A stretch of DNA of 64,000 nucleotides, from the NCBI GenBank assembly GCA_963749575.1, contig CAVVNM010000009.1:124001-188000 (forward strand), read 5' to 3'. Source of the stretch: JAMXLO01 sp963749575 (GTDB lineage Bacteria > Pseudomonadota > Alphaproteobacteria > Acetobacterales > Acetobacteraceae). A program made the translations under genes and the position numbers. Below are positions 39,101 through 47,082 of this stretch, in pieces (within the stretch, counting starts at the first letter, position 1; every line of letters starts with the position of its first letter). The notes under the pieces were generated by a model. The model was not told the origin of the DNA. It saw only the letters and a list, made by a program, of their open reading frames with translations, and did not search any database.

Positions 39101-39332
39101 CATCGGCATGGTGCCGATGGCGCTCGGCCTGGGCGAGGCCGGCGAACAGAACGCGCCGCTCGGACGCGCGGTGATCGGCGGGCTGATCGTGGCGACGATA
39201 TCCACGCTGTTCGTTGTGCCGATCTTCTATACGTTGCTGCGGCGCAGACCGCCGACCCTGCACAGCCTCGACACGCGCTTCGCGGCCGAGGCAGCGGGGA
39301 CGCACGATTCAGGGGACGCTCACCATGGCTAG
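36103..39332 (+). CDS. RND-family efflux permease, two frameshifts
   Basis: The reconstructed protein is 1075 residues and has the usual RND layout: twelve helices with two large periplasmic loops, opening MIGLVRLALRRPYTSAIAALL and containing NYNGLTTEDMERRV and GADFFPTADVG-like IGLDFFPTADVGLIKL. The helix-4 proton-relay segment reads GLLVDNATVTIEN, with Asn where drug pumps have a second Asp. Extra single bases occur at ~36882 (GATGTCGGCC) and ~37254 (AACACGCATC); removing both restores DVAKVSDSY and GNTINLMTLGG. GGAGGG precedes ATG 36103. The adaptor gene follows with an 8-base overlap. The pumped substrate is unknown. Confidence 0.87.
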
Positions 39333-40443
39333 ACGCGGTCGCTTCGGGTCCTTTCTGGTGTATCTGGTCGGATTGCTGGTGCTCGCCGGTGCGGGCCTCA
39401 CCGGGGTGAGGCTGTGGCAGAACAAGGACGCACAGCTTGTCGCGTCGCGCGAGGCGATGGCGGAGGGGCTGGCCAAGGGGCCGGCGGTGCAGGTCGCGAC
39501 GATCGCGCAGGGACCGAAGGAGCGGCTGATCACTTTGCTGGGCGATACGCGCCCGTACCAGGTCGCCACGCTGTATGGCAAGGTCGGCGGCTATCTGAAG
39601 TCGATCGCGGTGGACCGTGGCGATCGTGTGAAATCGGGTCAGCTGGTGGCCGAAGTGGAGTCGGCGGAGACGGATCGGCAATACGACGCCGCAGTGAGCG
39701 ATCTCGAGAACAAGAAGAAGAATGCCGAGCGGGAACGCGATCTGGTGGGGCGCGGCTGGACCTCGGTGCAGTCGGCGGATCTGGCGAACGCCGTATACCG
39801 CATGGCGCAGGCGACCATGGAACAGCAGGCGGTCATGAAGTCGTACGAAGTTTTGCGCGCGCCGTTCGACGGCACGGTGACCGCACGCTTCGTCGATGTC
39901 GGTGCGATGGTGCAGAGTTCGATCACCAACCAGACCAGCAATCAGCCGGTGATGACGATTGCGGACATGAGCCAATTGCGCATCGATGTCTATGTCGAGC
40001 AGAAGGACGTGCCGTATGTCCATGTCGGCGACCTGGCCGATGTCGCCGACGGCGCCAACCCCGATCGCAAGATGCAGGCGCGCATCGCGCGGACCTCCGA
40101 TCAGCTCGATCCGCGCACGCGCACCCTGTTTACCGAGCTCGATGTCGATAACAGCCACGGATTTCTGGTCCCGGGAGCCTTCGCCTATGTGACGCTGCAC
40201 GTGCCGGTGCCGAGTTATCCGGAGATTCCGGTGGCCGGCCTGCTGGTGCGCGGTACCAACACGTTCATCGCCAACGTGGGCGCCGACAGCACGGTGCAGT
40301 TACACCCGGTGAAGGTTGCCACCACCGACGGCATTCGAGTCAGCCTGGCGGAAGGCGGGCGCGTCGGCGAGCGCGTGGCGCTCAATCTGCCGGACGAGGT
40401 GAGCGATGGCAGTAGGATACGCCCGATCGAAAACGCGCGCTGA
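39325..40443 (+). CDS. RND efflux periplasmic adaptor (HlyD/MFP family)
   Basis: The 372-residue protein has an N-terminal membrane anchor (residues ~9-28), a lipoyl-like domain (YGKVGGYLKSIAVDRGDRVKSGQLVAEVE), a coiled-coil hairpin rich in Lys/Glu, the second lipoyl half (LRAPFDGTVTARFVDVGAMV) and beta-barrel plus membrane-proximal domains. It links the upstream RND permease to an outer-membrane channel, which is not encoded here. ATG 39325 overlaps the permease end by 8 bases, which supports coupled translation. Confidence 0.88.
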   Translation: MARRGRFGSFLVYLVGLLVLAGAGLTGVRLWQNKDAQLVASREAMAEGLAKGPAVQVATIAQGPKERLITLLGDTRPYQVATLYGKVGGYLKSIAVDRGDRVKSGQLVAEVESAETDRQYDAAVSDLENKKKNAERERDLVGRGWTSVQSADLANAVYRMAQATMEQQAVMKSYEVLRAPFDGTVTARFVDVGAMVQSSITNQTSNQPVMTIADMSQLRIDVYVEQKDVPYVHVGDLADVADGANPDRKMQARIARTSDQLDPRTRTLFTELDVDNSHGFLVPGAFAYVTLHVPVPSYPEIPVAGLLVRGTNTFIANVGADSTVQLHPVKVATTDGIRVSLAEGGRVGERVALNLPDEVSDGSRIRPIENAR

Positions 40444-40470
40444 GACCGGGCGCCGCGCCATCAGCAGGCG

Positions 40471-42464
40471 ATGACGCAAACCTTTCCGGTCAAGGTCCAC
40501 GCCGGCATTCGCGTGGCGATGCGCGACGGCGTCGAACTGAATGTGCGGATCACGCGCCCGGATGCGCCAGGACGGTTTCCTGGCGTGATGGAATATCACC
40601 CGTATCGCCGGCTGGCCGCCGCGCTGCCGGATTATCGCGACGAGTATCCGCCGGTGGTGCCGTATCTCGCCGAACACGGCTATGCGGTGGTGCAGTACCG
40701 ATGTGCGTGGCACCGGCAGTTCGGCCGGGTTCTCCACCGACATCTACTCGCCGGAGGAGCGGCGGGACGGCTACGACATGGTCGCCTGGATCGCCGAACA
40801 GCCCTGGTGCACGGGTGTCGTCGGCATGATCGGCAAGTCGTACGGCGCGGTGGTGCAGTGGCAGGTTGCGGTGCAGCGGCCACCGGCGCTGAAGGCGATC
40901 GTGGTGCGGTCCGCCAATGACGATGTCTATACCGGGTTCACCAACCCGGGCGGCTGCGTTCGGCCGTGGATGTTCGAATGCTACGCGCCGCTGATGAATG
41001 CGCTGAATTTTGCCCCGCCGGATCCCGCGCTGGTCGGCGATCGCTTCGCCGCGATCTGGGCGGAACGACTGGAGCGGAGTGCACCGTGGAGTCTCGGCTA
41101 TATCCGCAACACGCTGCATGGGCCGTATTGGCGCGAGCAGAGTCTGGCGCCCGGCTATGACCGCGTGGCGTGCGCGGTGTTGCTGATCGAGGGCTGGGCG
41201 GACTGGTATGCGACCGAGGAGCTGCGCGCCTTCCAGCGACTGAACGTGCCGAAGAAGGTGCTGATCGGGCCGTGGGGGCACTACTACGCCGAGGAGAAGG
41301 GCGCGTTCCCTGGTCCGCGGATCGATGCCCGGCGCGAATACCTGAAATGGTTCGACCACTGGCTGAAGGGGATCGACAACGGCGTGATGGACGAACCGCC
41401 GGTCACCGTGTTCGTGCGTGGCTGGCAGCAACCATCGCTGCTATGTCTGGAGGATGCCGGGACGTGGCGCAACGAGGCGGCCTGGCCGCCGGTCCGCGTA
41501 CGACCGACAGCGATGTTTCTGTCAGTTGGCGGGACGCTGGCCGATGGCGCCGGCGATGCCGGATCGGACAGCTTTGCATACCGCCCGTCGGTCGGGATCA
41601 CCACCGGCCGGCGCGGTCTCGGTTCGACCACGCCGTGGGCGATGCCGATCGATCAAAGACTGGACGAAGCGTTCTCGCTGCTGTTCACCACTGAACCACT
41701 GCGCGAGCCGCTGGAGCTGCTCGGCGAACCGCTGGCGGTGCTGTACGCGTCATCCACCGCGGAGGTCGCCTACTTTCATGTGAAACTGTGTGACGTGGCC
41801 GCGGACGGCACGTCACGCCTGATCACCGATGGTGGACTGTTGGCGACGCATCGCAACTCGCATGACGCGCCGGAGCGGGTGACACCCGGCGAAGTGTATT
41901 CGCTGCGTATTCTGCTGCGGCACTGCGCGTATGCGATCGAGGCCGGCCACCGATTGCGCATCGCCGATTGCCAGCGCCGAATTCCAGAATGCCTGGCCGA
42001 CCGGCGGGGCTGCGGTCAACACGATCCATCGCGGCGGAGAGCACGCCTCGCACATTGTGCTGCCGGTCGCGCCGGTGGATCCGCAACCATCGCCGCTGCC
42101 GTTGTTCGCACCGTCGCCCCATGCGCTGCCGGCGGTCGAGACGCTGGCGCGACCGGAGTACAGGTTCGAGCTCGATCTGGTGGATGACACGGTGAGCTGC
42201 GTGCTGCGGCAGCCGGATGGCGGCCGCACCAGCGGCCACTCGCGTTACACGGTAGCGAACCGTCACCCTGCACGGACGGTGATCGCATCGTCAGCCACGC
42301 ATGTGGCGGTACATCCGACGCTGGACATTCGCGTCGAGGCGACCTGCCGGACGTCGAGCGACGAGGCGAGCTACACCCACCTGTCGCAGGTGCGTATCAC
42401 AGTCGACGGCGCGGAGCACTTCAGCAAGAGCTGGTCGGAGAGCGTACCGCGCAGGCTGTCGTGA
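40471..42464 (+). CDS. CocE/NonD-family hydrolase (peptidase S15-like), two frameshifts
   Basis: The reconstructed protein is 663 residues. The alpha/beta-hydrolase domain begins HAGIRVAMRDGVELNVRITRP and has the nucleophile elbow GMIGKSYG; the C-terminal jelly-roll domain follows, plus an extra ~120-residue C-terminal part (from about 42100) with VSCVLRQPDGG and VEATCRTSSDEASY, which is found in longer members. Extra single bases at ~40699 (CAGTACCGATG) and ~41966 (ATCGCCGATTGCC) break the frame; removal gives QYDVRGTGSSAG and RIAIASAEFQNAWP. It follows the RND adaptor by 27 bases. It differs clearly from the shorter homologue at 21100. Confidence 0.83.
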
Positions 42465-42733
42465 CTGTCAGGCCACCGCCGCAAGCGCCACCTGCTCGAT
42501 CAGCTCGGGCGCCTCGCCAGGTTGCGCGCGGCGACATCGCGCCGGCATGACCCGCGGGCGACGTCACTCCGGCAGCGCGCAGTCCGCTGGAGGACGTCGC
42601 TGGGAAGCTAATTCGCGTAGCTCGCTCGACGCTGTCGCTGGTTCGACATGATACGATGCGGGAGTACGTTCGGGAGGCTGTCATGGCTCCCCGCATTTTG
42701 CCCGCGTCAACCTCTGCGTGGTAAGGGCAGGCG

Positions 42734-43501
42734 ATGGGCTACTGGGGCAAGATCATCGGTGGCGTGGCGGGTTTCGCCATGGGCGGCCCGATGGGAGCGG
42801 TGGTCGGCGCCGCACTCGGCCATGCGGCGGACACCGGTGCGGTGCCCAATCTGCGGGCACAGTTCGGCCCGAATCCGGCCCGCGTCGCCGCGATGTTCAA
42901 CCGCCGCGACCAGCTGTTCGCGATCTGCGTCGTGGTATTGTCGGCCAAGCTCGCCAAGTGCGACGGCCAGGTGAAGCGCGAGGAAATCGATGCGTTCAGG
43001 CGGCAGTTCCGCATTCCGCCCGAGGCGGTCCGCGACATCGGCCGGCTGTTCGACCAGGCGCGCGACAGCGCCGACGGCTTCGAGGCCTATGCCGTGCAGT
43101 TGGGTGAGGCATTCGCTGACAACCGCGGCATGCTCGAGGATGTGCTCGCCGCGCTGTTCGTGATCGCGCGGGCCGATGGCGCGCTGAACGGCCGTGAGCT
43201 CGACTTCCTGTCGCGCACGCACCGCGCCTTCGCGCTCGATCAGACCGCGTGGGACCGCGCGCGTGGCGCCATCCCCCGGCAGCCGGCACCCGATGAACCG
43301 GACGCCTACACGGTACTCGGGGTGTCGCGTGCCACCACTGCCGAGGAGATCCGCGCCACCTGGCGGCGGCTGATGCGCGAGAACCATCCCGACAGCCTGG
43401 CGGCGCGCGGCGTACCGGCGGAATTCATCGCCCGCGCCAACGACAAGGTGGCGCGCATCAACGCCGCCTGGGACCGGATCAAGCGCGAGCGCGGCTTGTG
43501 A
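42734..43501 (+). CDS. djlA: DjlA-like TerB/J-domain co-chaperone
   Basis: The 255-residue protein has a Gly-rich hydrophobic N-terminal segment (residues 5-30, GGVAGFAMGGPMGAVVGAALG) that probably anchors it, a TerB domain (about 58-175) and a C-terminal J domain (about 190-255) with the HPD tripeptide in ENHPDSL. This is the DjlA arrangement: a membrane-bound partner that stimulates DnaK. Its stop overlaps the GTG of the amidase remnant (TTGTGAG). The 269 bases before it (42465-42733) hold no recognisable gene. Confidence 0.85.
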   Translation: MGYWGKIIGGVAGFAMGGPMGAVVGAALGHAADTGAVPNLRAQFGPNPARVAAMFNRRDQLFAICVVVLSAKLAKCDGQVKREEIDAFRRQFRIPPEAVRDIGRLFDQARDSADGFEAYAVQLGEAFADNRGMLEDVLAALFVIARADGALNGRELDFLSRTHRAFALDQTAWDRARGAIPRQPAPDEPDAYTVLGVSRATTAEEIRATWRRLMRENHPDSLAARGVPAEFIARANDKVARINAAWDRIKRERGL

Positions 43502-44257
43502 GTCTGCGCATCCGCGATCTGCCTAGCCCAAACTAGGATGCACGCCCGGCGGGCAGCCCGATCGATATGCTGATGCTCCACTACACCGGGATGCGGACCG
43601 CGCGGGAGGCGATCGATCGGCTGCGCGATCCGGCGGCGCGGGTGTCCGCGCACTACGTGGTGGACGAGGATGGGGCGGTGCTGCGTCTGGTGCCGGAGGA
43701 GAAGCGCGCCGCACATGCCGGCGTGTCATGCTGGCGCGGGCACAATGGCGCTGAACGACCGCTCGATCGGCATCGAGATCGTCAACCCGGGCCACCAGTG
43801 GGGCTACCGCGACTTCCCGGTGCTGCAGCTTGCCGCGGTGTGCGATCTCGGTCTTGCCGTCCTGTCGCGGCATCCGATCCCGGCGCGCAACGTCGTCGCC
43901 CATAGCGACGTGGCGCCCGACCGGAAGCAGGATCCAGGCGAAAAATTCGATTGGCGGAGCCTGGCGCAGAATGGCGTCGGGCTGTGGCCCGAGGATGTGC
44001 CCGATCTTGGTACGGCCGGCGCGGTCCGCGATCCTGCGGCGTTACGCGATGTGCGCGCCGCGCTGGACGACATCGGCTATTGCGTCGCGTCCGAAGGCGC
44101 ACTCGATCCGGCATTGGCGGCAGCGCTGCGCGCGTTCCAGCGCCATTGGCGTCCTGAAGCGATCACCGGTGAGGCGGATGCCGGCACGCGGGCGCGACTG
44201 GATGCCGTATTGCGGCTGGTTGGCGCGCCCGTGCCGGTACCGGCGCGAATCTGCTGA
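43498..44257 (+). pseudogene. ampD: N-acetylmuramoyl-L-alanine amidase (AmpD-like), nonsense codon plus frameshift
   Basis: From GTG 43498, overlapping the djlA stop, the frame reads RIRDLPSPN, a TAG stop at 43534-43536, then DARPAGSPIDMLMLHYTGM, which matches the AmpD opening PSPN-x-DARP-x-G. A further extra base near 43743 (GGGCACAATGG) breaks the frame before NDRSIGIEIVNPG. The zinc-site residues His28 (LHYTG), HSDVAPDRKQDPG and the C-terminal peptidoglycan-binding domain remain. Corrected length is 252 residues. AmpD cleaves anhydro-muropeptides during wall recycling. A shorter product could start at ATG 43567 but would lose the N-terminal strand and still hit the frameshift. Confidence 0.78.
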
Positions 44258-44390
44258 AACGCGATGCTGGTTGCGGTTCGGTGGCGCGCGCCAACCGCTA
44301 TGACACTGATCGGGTTCCGGTCGTGGAATCCTGGCGGTCCCTCGGGTCGCGGGTGACAATCGATCGACCGCGCATCGCTGCCGCCGGCCG

Positions 44391-44422
44391 CTTGACGACG
44401 CGGCGTGGTCGGCCGCATCTCT
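44391..44422 (+). promoter_or_regulatory. Probable rnpB promoter
   Basis: CTTGACG at 44391-44397 matches the alphaproteobacterial -35 box (CTTGAC). A weak -10-like CATCTCT follows about 18 bases later (44416-44422), placing the start point at about 44429, which is the first base of the RNase P RNA closing helix. Confidence 0.45.
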
Positions 44423-44428
44423 GCTCCC

Positions 44429-44816
44429 GCCAGACGGCCGGACGGCCGCTGCCGCGCAAGCGGTAGAGGAAAGTCCGGGCTCCACGGGAATACGGTGCCG
44501 GATAACCTCCGGCGGGGGCGACCCCAGGGAAAGTGCCACAGAAAACAAACCGCCCGCGCAAGATGCCGCAAGGCAGCCCGCGGGCAAGGGCGAAACGGTG
44601 CGGCAAGAGCGCACCGCGCCCCTGGCAACAGGGGCGGCAGGGTAAACCCCACCGGGAGCAAGACCGAATAGGGACGGCTGTACCGCAAGGCGCAGGAGCA
44701 TTCCCGCTCCGCCGTTCGGGTTGGTCGCGTGAGGCGTGCCGCAAGGCGCGTCGCAGAGGAATGGTCGTCCCGCATCCTTCGGGTGCGGACAGAACCCGGC
44801 TTACAGGCCGTCTGGC
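44429..44816 (+). ncRNA. rnpB: RNase P RNA (bacterial type A)
   Basis: This is the catalytic RNA of RNase P, which cuts 5' leaders from tRNA precursors. The universally conserved segments are seen: GAGGAAAGTCCGGGCTCC near the 5' end (P4/CR-I region) and ACAGAACCCGGCTTACAGGC near the 3' end (CR-V). The P1 helix closes perfectly, GCCAGACGGCC at 44429-44439 with GGCCGTCTGGC at 44806-44816. The length of ~388 nt is normal for alphaproteobacteria. Its location between the amidase and mraZ is common in this group. Confidence 0.95.
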
Positions 44817-44906
44817 AGCCTGTCACAGGAACGAAACCAGAATGAGCGAGCGCCGCTAAGTCGTTGAACGCAGGCAAAGAAAATCCGCGCGGACGGGCAA
44901 TTGTCT

Positions 44907-44935
44907 TTGACGCCCATCATTGCCCATGCTATCCC
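44907..44935 (+). promoter_or_regulatory. Probable mraZ/dcw promoter
   Basis: TTGACG (44907-44912), a 17-base spacer and TATCCC (44930-44935, read as CTATCC against the alphaproteobacterial CTATAT) form a plausible housekeeping promoter. It lies about 60 bases before mraZ in the 178-base gap after rnpB. The MraZ boxes overlap it. Confidence 0.5.
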
Positions 44936-44946
44936 AAATATGCCCA
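44912..44946 (-). promoter_or_regulatory. Predicted MraZ operator: four TGGGN boxes at 10-bp spacing
   Basis: On the minus strand, TGGGC, TGGGA, TGGGC and TGGGC occur at 44946-44942, 44936-44932, 44926-44922 and 44916-44912, each followed by exactly 5 bases, so the repeat is strictly 10 bp. In E. coli MraZ binds direct TGGGN repeats separated by 5 bases in front of mraZ. Here the array covers the predicted promoter from the -35 box to the start point, so MraZ should repress its own operon. The orientation relative to mraZ is inverted. Confidence 0.75.
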
Positions 44947-44994
44947 TCCAGACGATGCAATGAGGCGTCAAGCGGGAAAGGCCTTCACGGGAGC

Positions 44995-45460
44995 ATGGTG
45001 CAGTTCCTCGGCACGCACCAGAACAAACTCGATACGAAGGGGCGCGTCTCGGTCCCTGCGCCGTTCCGCGCCGCGCTTCGGACCTGTGACGAAGCCAACG
45101 GAACGCATCTCGTGCTGCGGCCCTCGCACCAGCACCCCTGCATCGAAGCATGGCCCAGCACTGAATTCGAAGCGCTGTCCGAGCCGTTGAACCAACTCGA
45201 TTTGTTCAGTCAGGCTCATGATGATTTAGCCGCCTCGCTGTATTCGGATGCATTTCCGGTCGAGGCGGACAAGGAAGGTCGCATCGTCCTGCCCGATTCC
45301 CTCGTCAGCTATGCCGGACTTGCCGAGACCGTGGTGTTCATGGGGCTGGGCCGCATATTCCAGATCTGGGAGCCGGCAGCGGCCGAGCGCCGCCGCACCG
45401 AGGCGCGCGAGCGGGCACGGTCACACGGCTTCACCCTGCCGGGGAACGGCTCCGCAATGA
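44995..45460 (+). CDS. mraZ: MraZ transcriptional regulator
   Basis: MraZ is a ring-forming AbrB-fold DNA-binding protein that represses the division/cell-wall operon. Both swapped-hairpin motifs are present: DTKGRVSVPAPFR and DKEGRIVLPDSLVSYAGL. ATG 44995 gives MVQFLGTHQNKLD, the usual family start. In the sequence as given there is no stop before rsmH and the two genes are fused in frame. Dropping one base near 45441-45446 (CCGGGGAACGG) would end MraZ with a TGA at 45458-45460 after 154 residues, overlapping the rsmH ATG (ATGA) as is normal for this cluster. Confidence 0.88.
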
Positions 45461-46413
45461 GCCTTCCCATGAACACCCATGTTCCTGTCATGCTGGCGGA
45501 AGTCGTCCGCCTGCTCGCGCCGCGCGCCGGCGGCGTATATCTCGATGGCACATTCGGCGGCGGCGGCTACGCGACGGCCGTCCTGGAGGCCGCGTCATGC
45601 ACCGTCTGGGCGATCGACCGCGACCCCGAGGCGATCGCCCGCGGCGCCAGCCTGGCGGCACGCTTCCCCGGCCGCCTGCATCTGATCCACGGCCAGTTCG
45701 GCGACATGCTGGAGCTGCTGGCGCAGCACGGCGTCACCGCGCTGGACGGCGTGGTGCTGGACCTCGGCGTGTCGTCGTTCCAGCTCGACGATCCGGCGCG
45801 CGGCTTCTCGTTCCGCGGCGACGGCCCGCTGGACATGCGGATGAGCCGCAGCGGCCCGACCGCGGCCGATCTGGTCAACGCGCTGCCGGAACGCGCGCTG
45901 GCCGATCTGCTGTTCGAACTCGGCGAGGAACGCGCCTCTCGCCGCATCGCCCGCGCCATCGTCGCCGCCCGCGCCGAGGCGCCGATCGTCACCACCGCGC
46001 GGCTGGCCACGATCATCCGCTGGCGTGTTGCCGCCGGATCGCTCCGGCATCGATCCCGCCACCCGCAGCTTCCAGGCGCTGCGCATCCGGGTGAACGACG
46101 AACTCGGCGAGATCGAGCGAGCGCTGGACCAGGCCAGCAGAGCTGCTGGCGCCTGCCGGTCGCCTGATCGTGGTGTCCTTCCACTCGCTGGAGGACCGCA
46201 TCGTCAAGCGCTTCATGGCCGATGCGGCCGGTCGCGCGCCGGCGCCGTCGCGCCACGATCCGCGCCGGCTTGCCGCCGCGTTCGGCGCCGCGGTTTCGCC
46301 TGCTCACGGCGCGACCGCTGCGCCCCAGCGCCGGCGAGACCGATGCCAATCCGCGTGCCCGCAGCGCCAGGCTGCGCGCACTCGAATGCACCACGGCGGC
46401 GACCGCGTCATGA
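45457..46413 (+). CDS. rsmH: 16S rRNA (cytosine1402-N4)-methyltransferase RsmH, three frameshifts
   Basis: RsmH (MraW) methylates C1402 in the ribosomal P site. The start is ATG 45457 (or 45469, MNTHVPVMLAEVV). Seen are the SAM loop YLDGTFGGGGYATAVLEA (in two stretches), DRDPEAIARG, LDLGVSSFQLDDPARGFSF, FQALRIRVNDELGEIERAL, VVSFHSLEDRIVKRFM and RPSAGETDANPRARSARLRA. The frame advances at ~46021 (CGCTGGCGTG), ~46136 (GGCCAGCAG) and ~46287 (TTCGGCGCCG); removing one base at each gives 317 residues, normal length. The end TGA at 46411-46413 overlaps the ftsL ATG. Confidence 0.87.
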
Positions 46414-47079
46414 TCCGCCCGTTCACCTGTGTCTGCTTCCTGCTGGCCTGCGGCTCGGGGCTGTATCTCTACCAGGCCAAGCATCGCGTGCAGATGATCG
46501 ATCGCGAGATCGAAAAGACCGTGCGGACCACCGAGGAGTTGCGCGGGCAGATCCGGGTGCTGCACGCCGAATGGACGTTGCAGAGCGATCCGCAGCGCCT
46601 GCAGGCGCTGGCGGACCAGTTCCTCAGCCTGAAGACCGTCACACCGGGCCAGTTCACCAGCATGGCCGATCTGGACAGCCGGTTGCCTGCGGTGCGTGCG
46701 CCTGAGCCGCCGCCGTCCGAGGCGCCGGTCGCGGAGACAGCGGCAGCCCGACGAGCCCGCTGCTGTGCCACCGGTCGCCGTCGCGGTGCCTGCCGTCCAA
46801 GCCCGCCGCGGTAGCGGCCGTCGCCGCTCCGCTCGCCCCGTCCGCCCGAACACAAGCCGCCGCCGCGTCCGGTGATCGCCGAGACGCAACCGGTGCGGCC
46901 GTCGCCGGTCATGGCGCGCCCGGTGGTCGTCGAGCAGCCGCGGTCAGCATTGCCGGTGTCCGCGCCGGCGCCGATGCGCCGGTTCGGCGCTTGGGATGGC
47001 GCGGACCACCGCGCTGCCGCCGCCGCGGCCGATGCCGATCAGCGCCTCGCAATGGATCAACAGCGGCGGAGGCGGTTAG
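46410..47079 (+). CDS. ftsL: Cell division protein FtsL with long Pro-rich tail, about four frameshifts
   Basis: FtsL is a bitopic division protein that forms a coiled-coil complex with FtsB and FtsQ. MIRPFTCVCFLLACGSGLYLY is the cytoplasmic stub and membrane helix; a coiled coil follows with RVQMIDREIEKTVRTTEELR and LQALADQFLSLKTVTPGQF. A Pro/Ala-rich tail then runs to a TAG at 47077-47079. In the tail the coding-like frame advances near 46742, 46798, 46838 and 46980; dropping one base at each gives 221 residues. Without correction, a TAG at 46812-46814 ends the protein. The tail breaks are less certain because the sequence is low-complexity. Confidence 0.72.
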
Positions 47080-47082
47080 GTC

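Noticed and set aside
42465..42733. Short open frames in the gap before djlA
   Set aside because: They are brief, on both strands, and show no family similarity or ribosome binding site; the gap is treated as non-coding.
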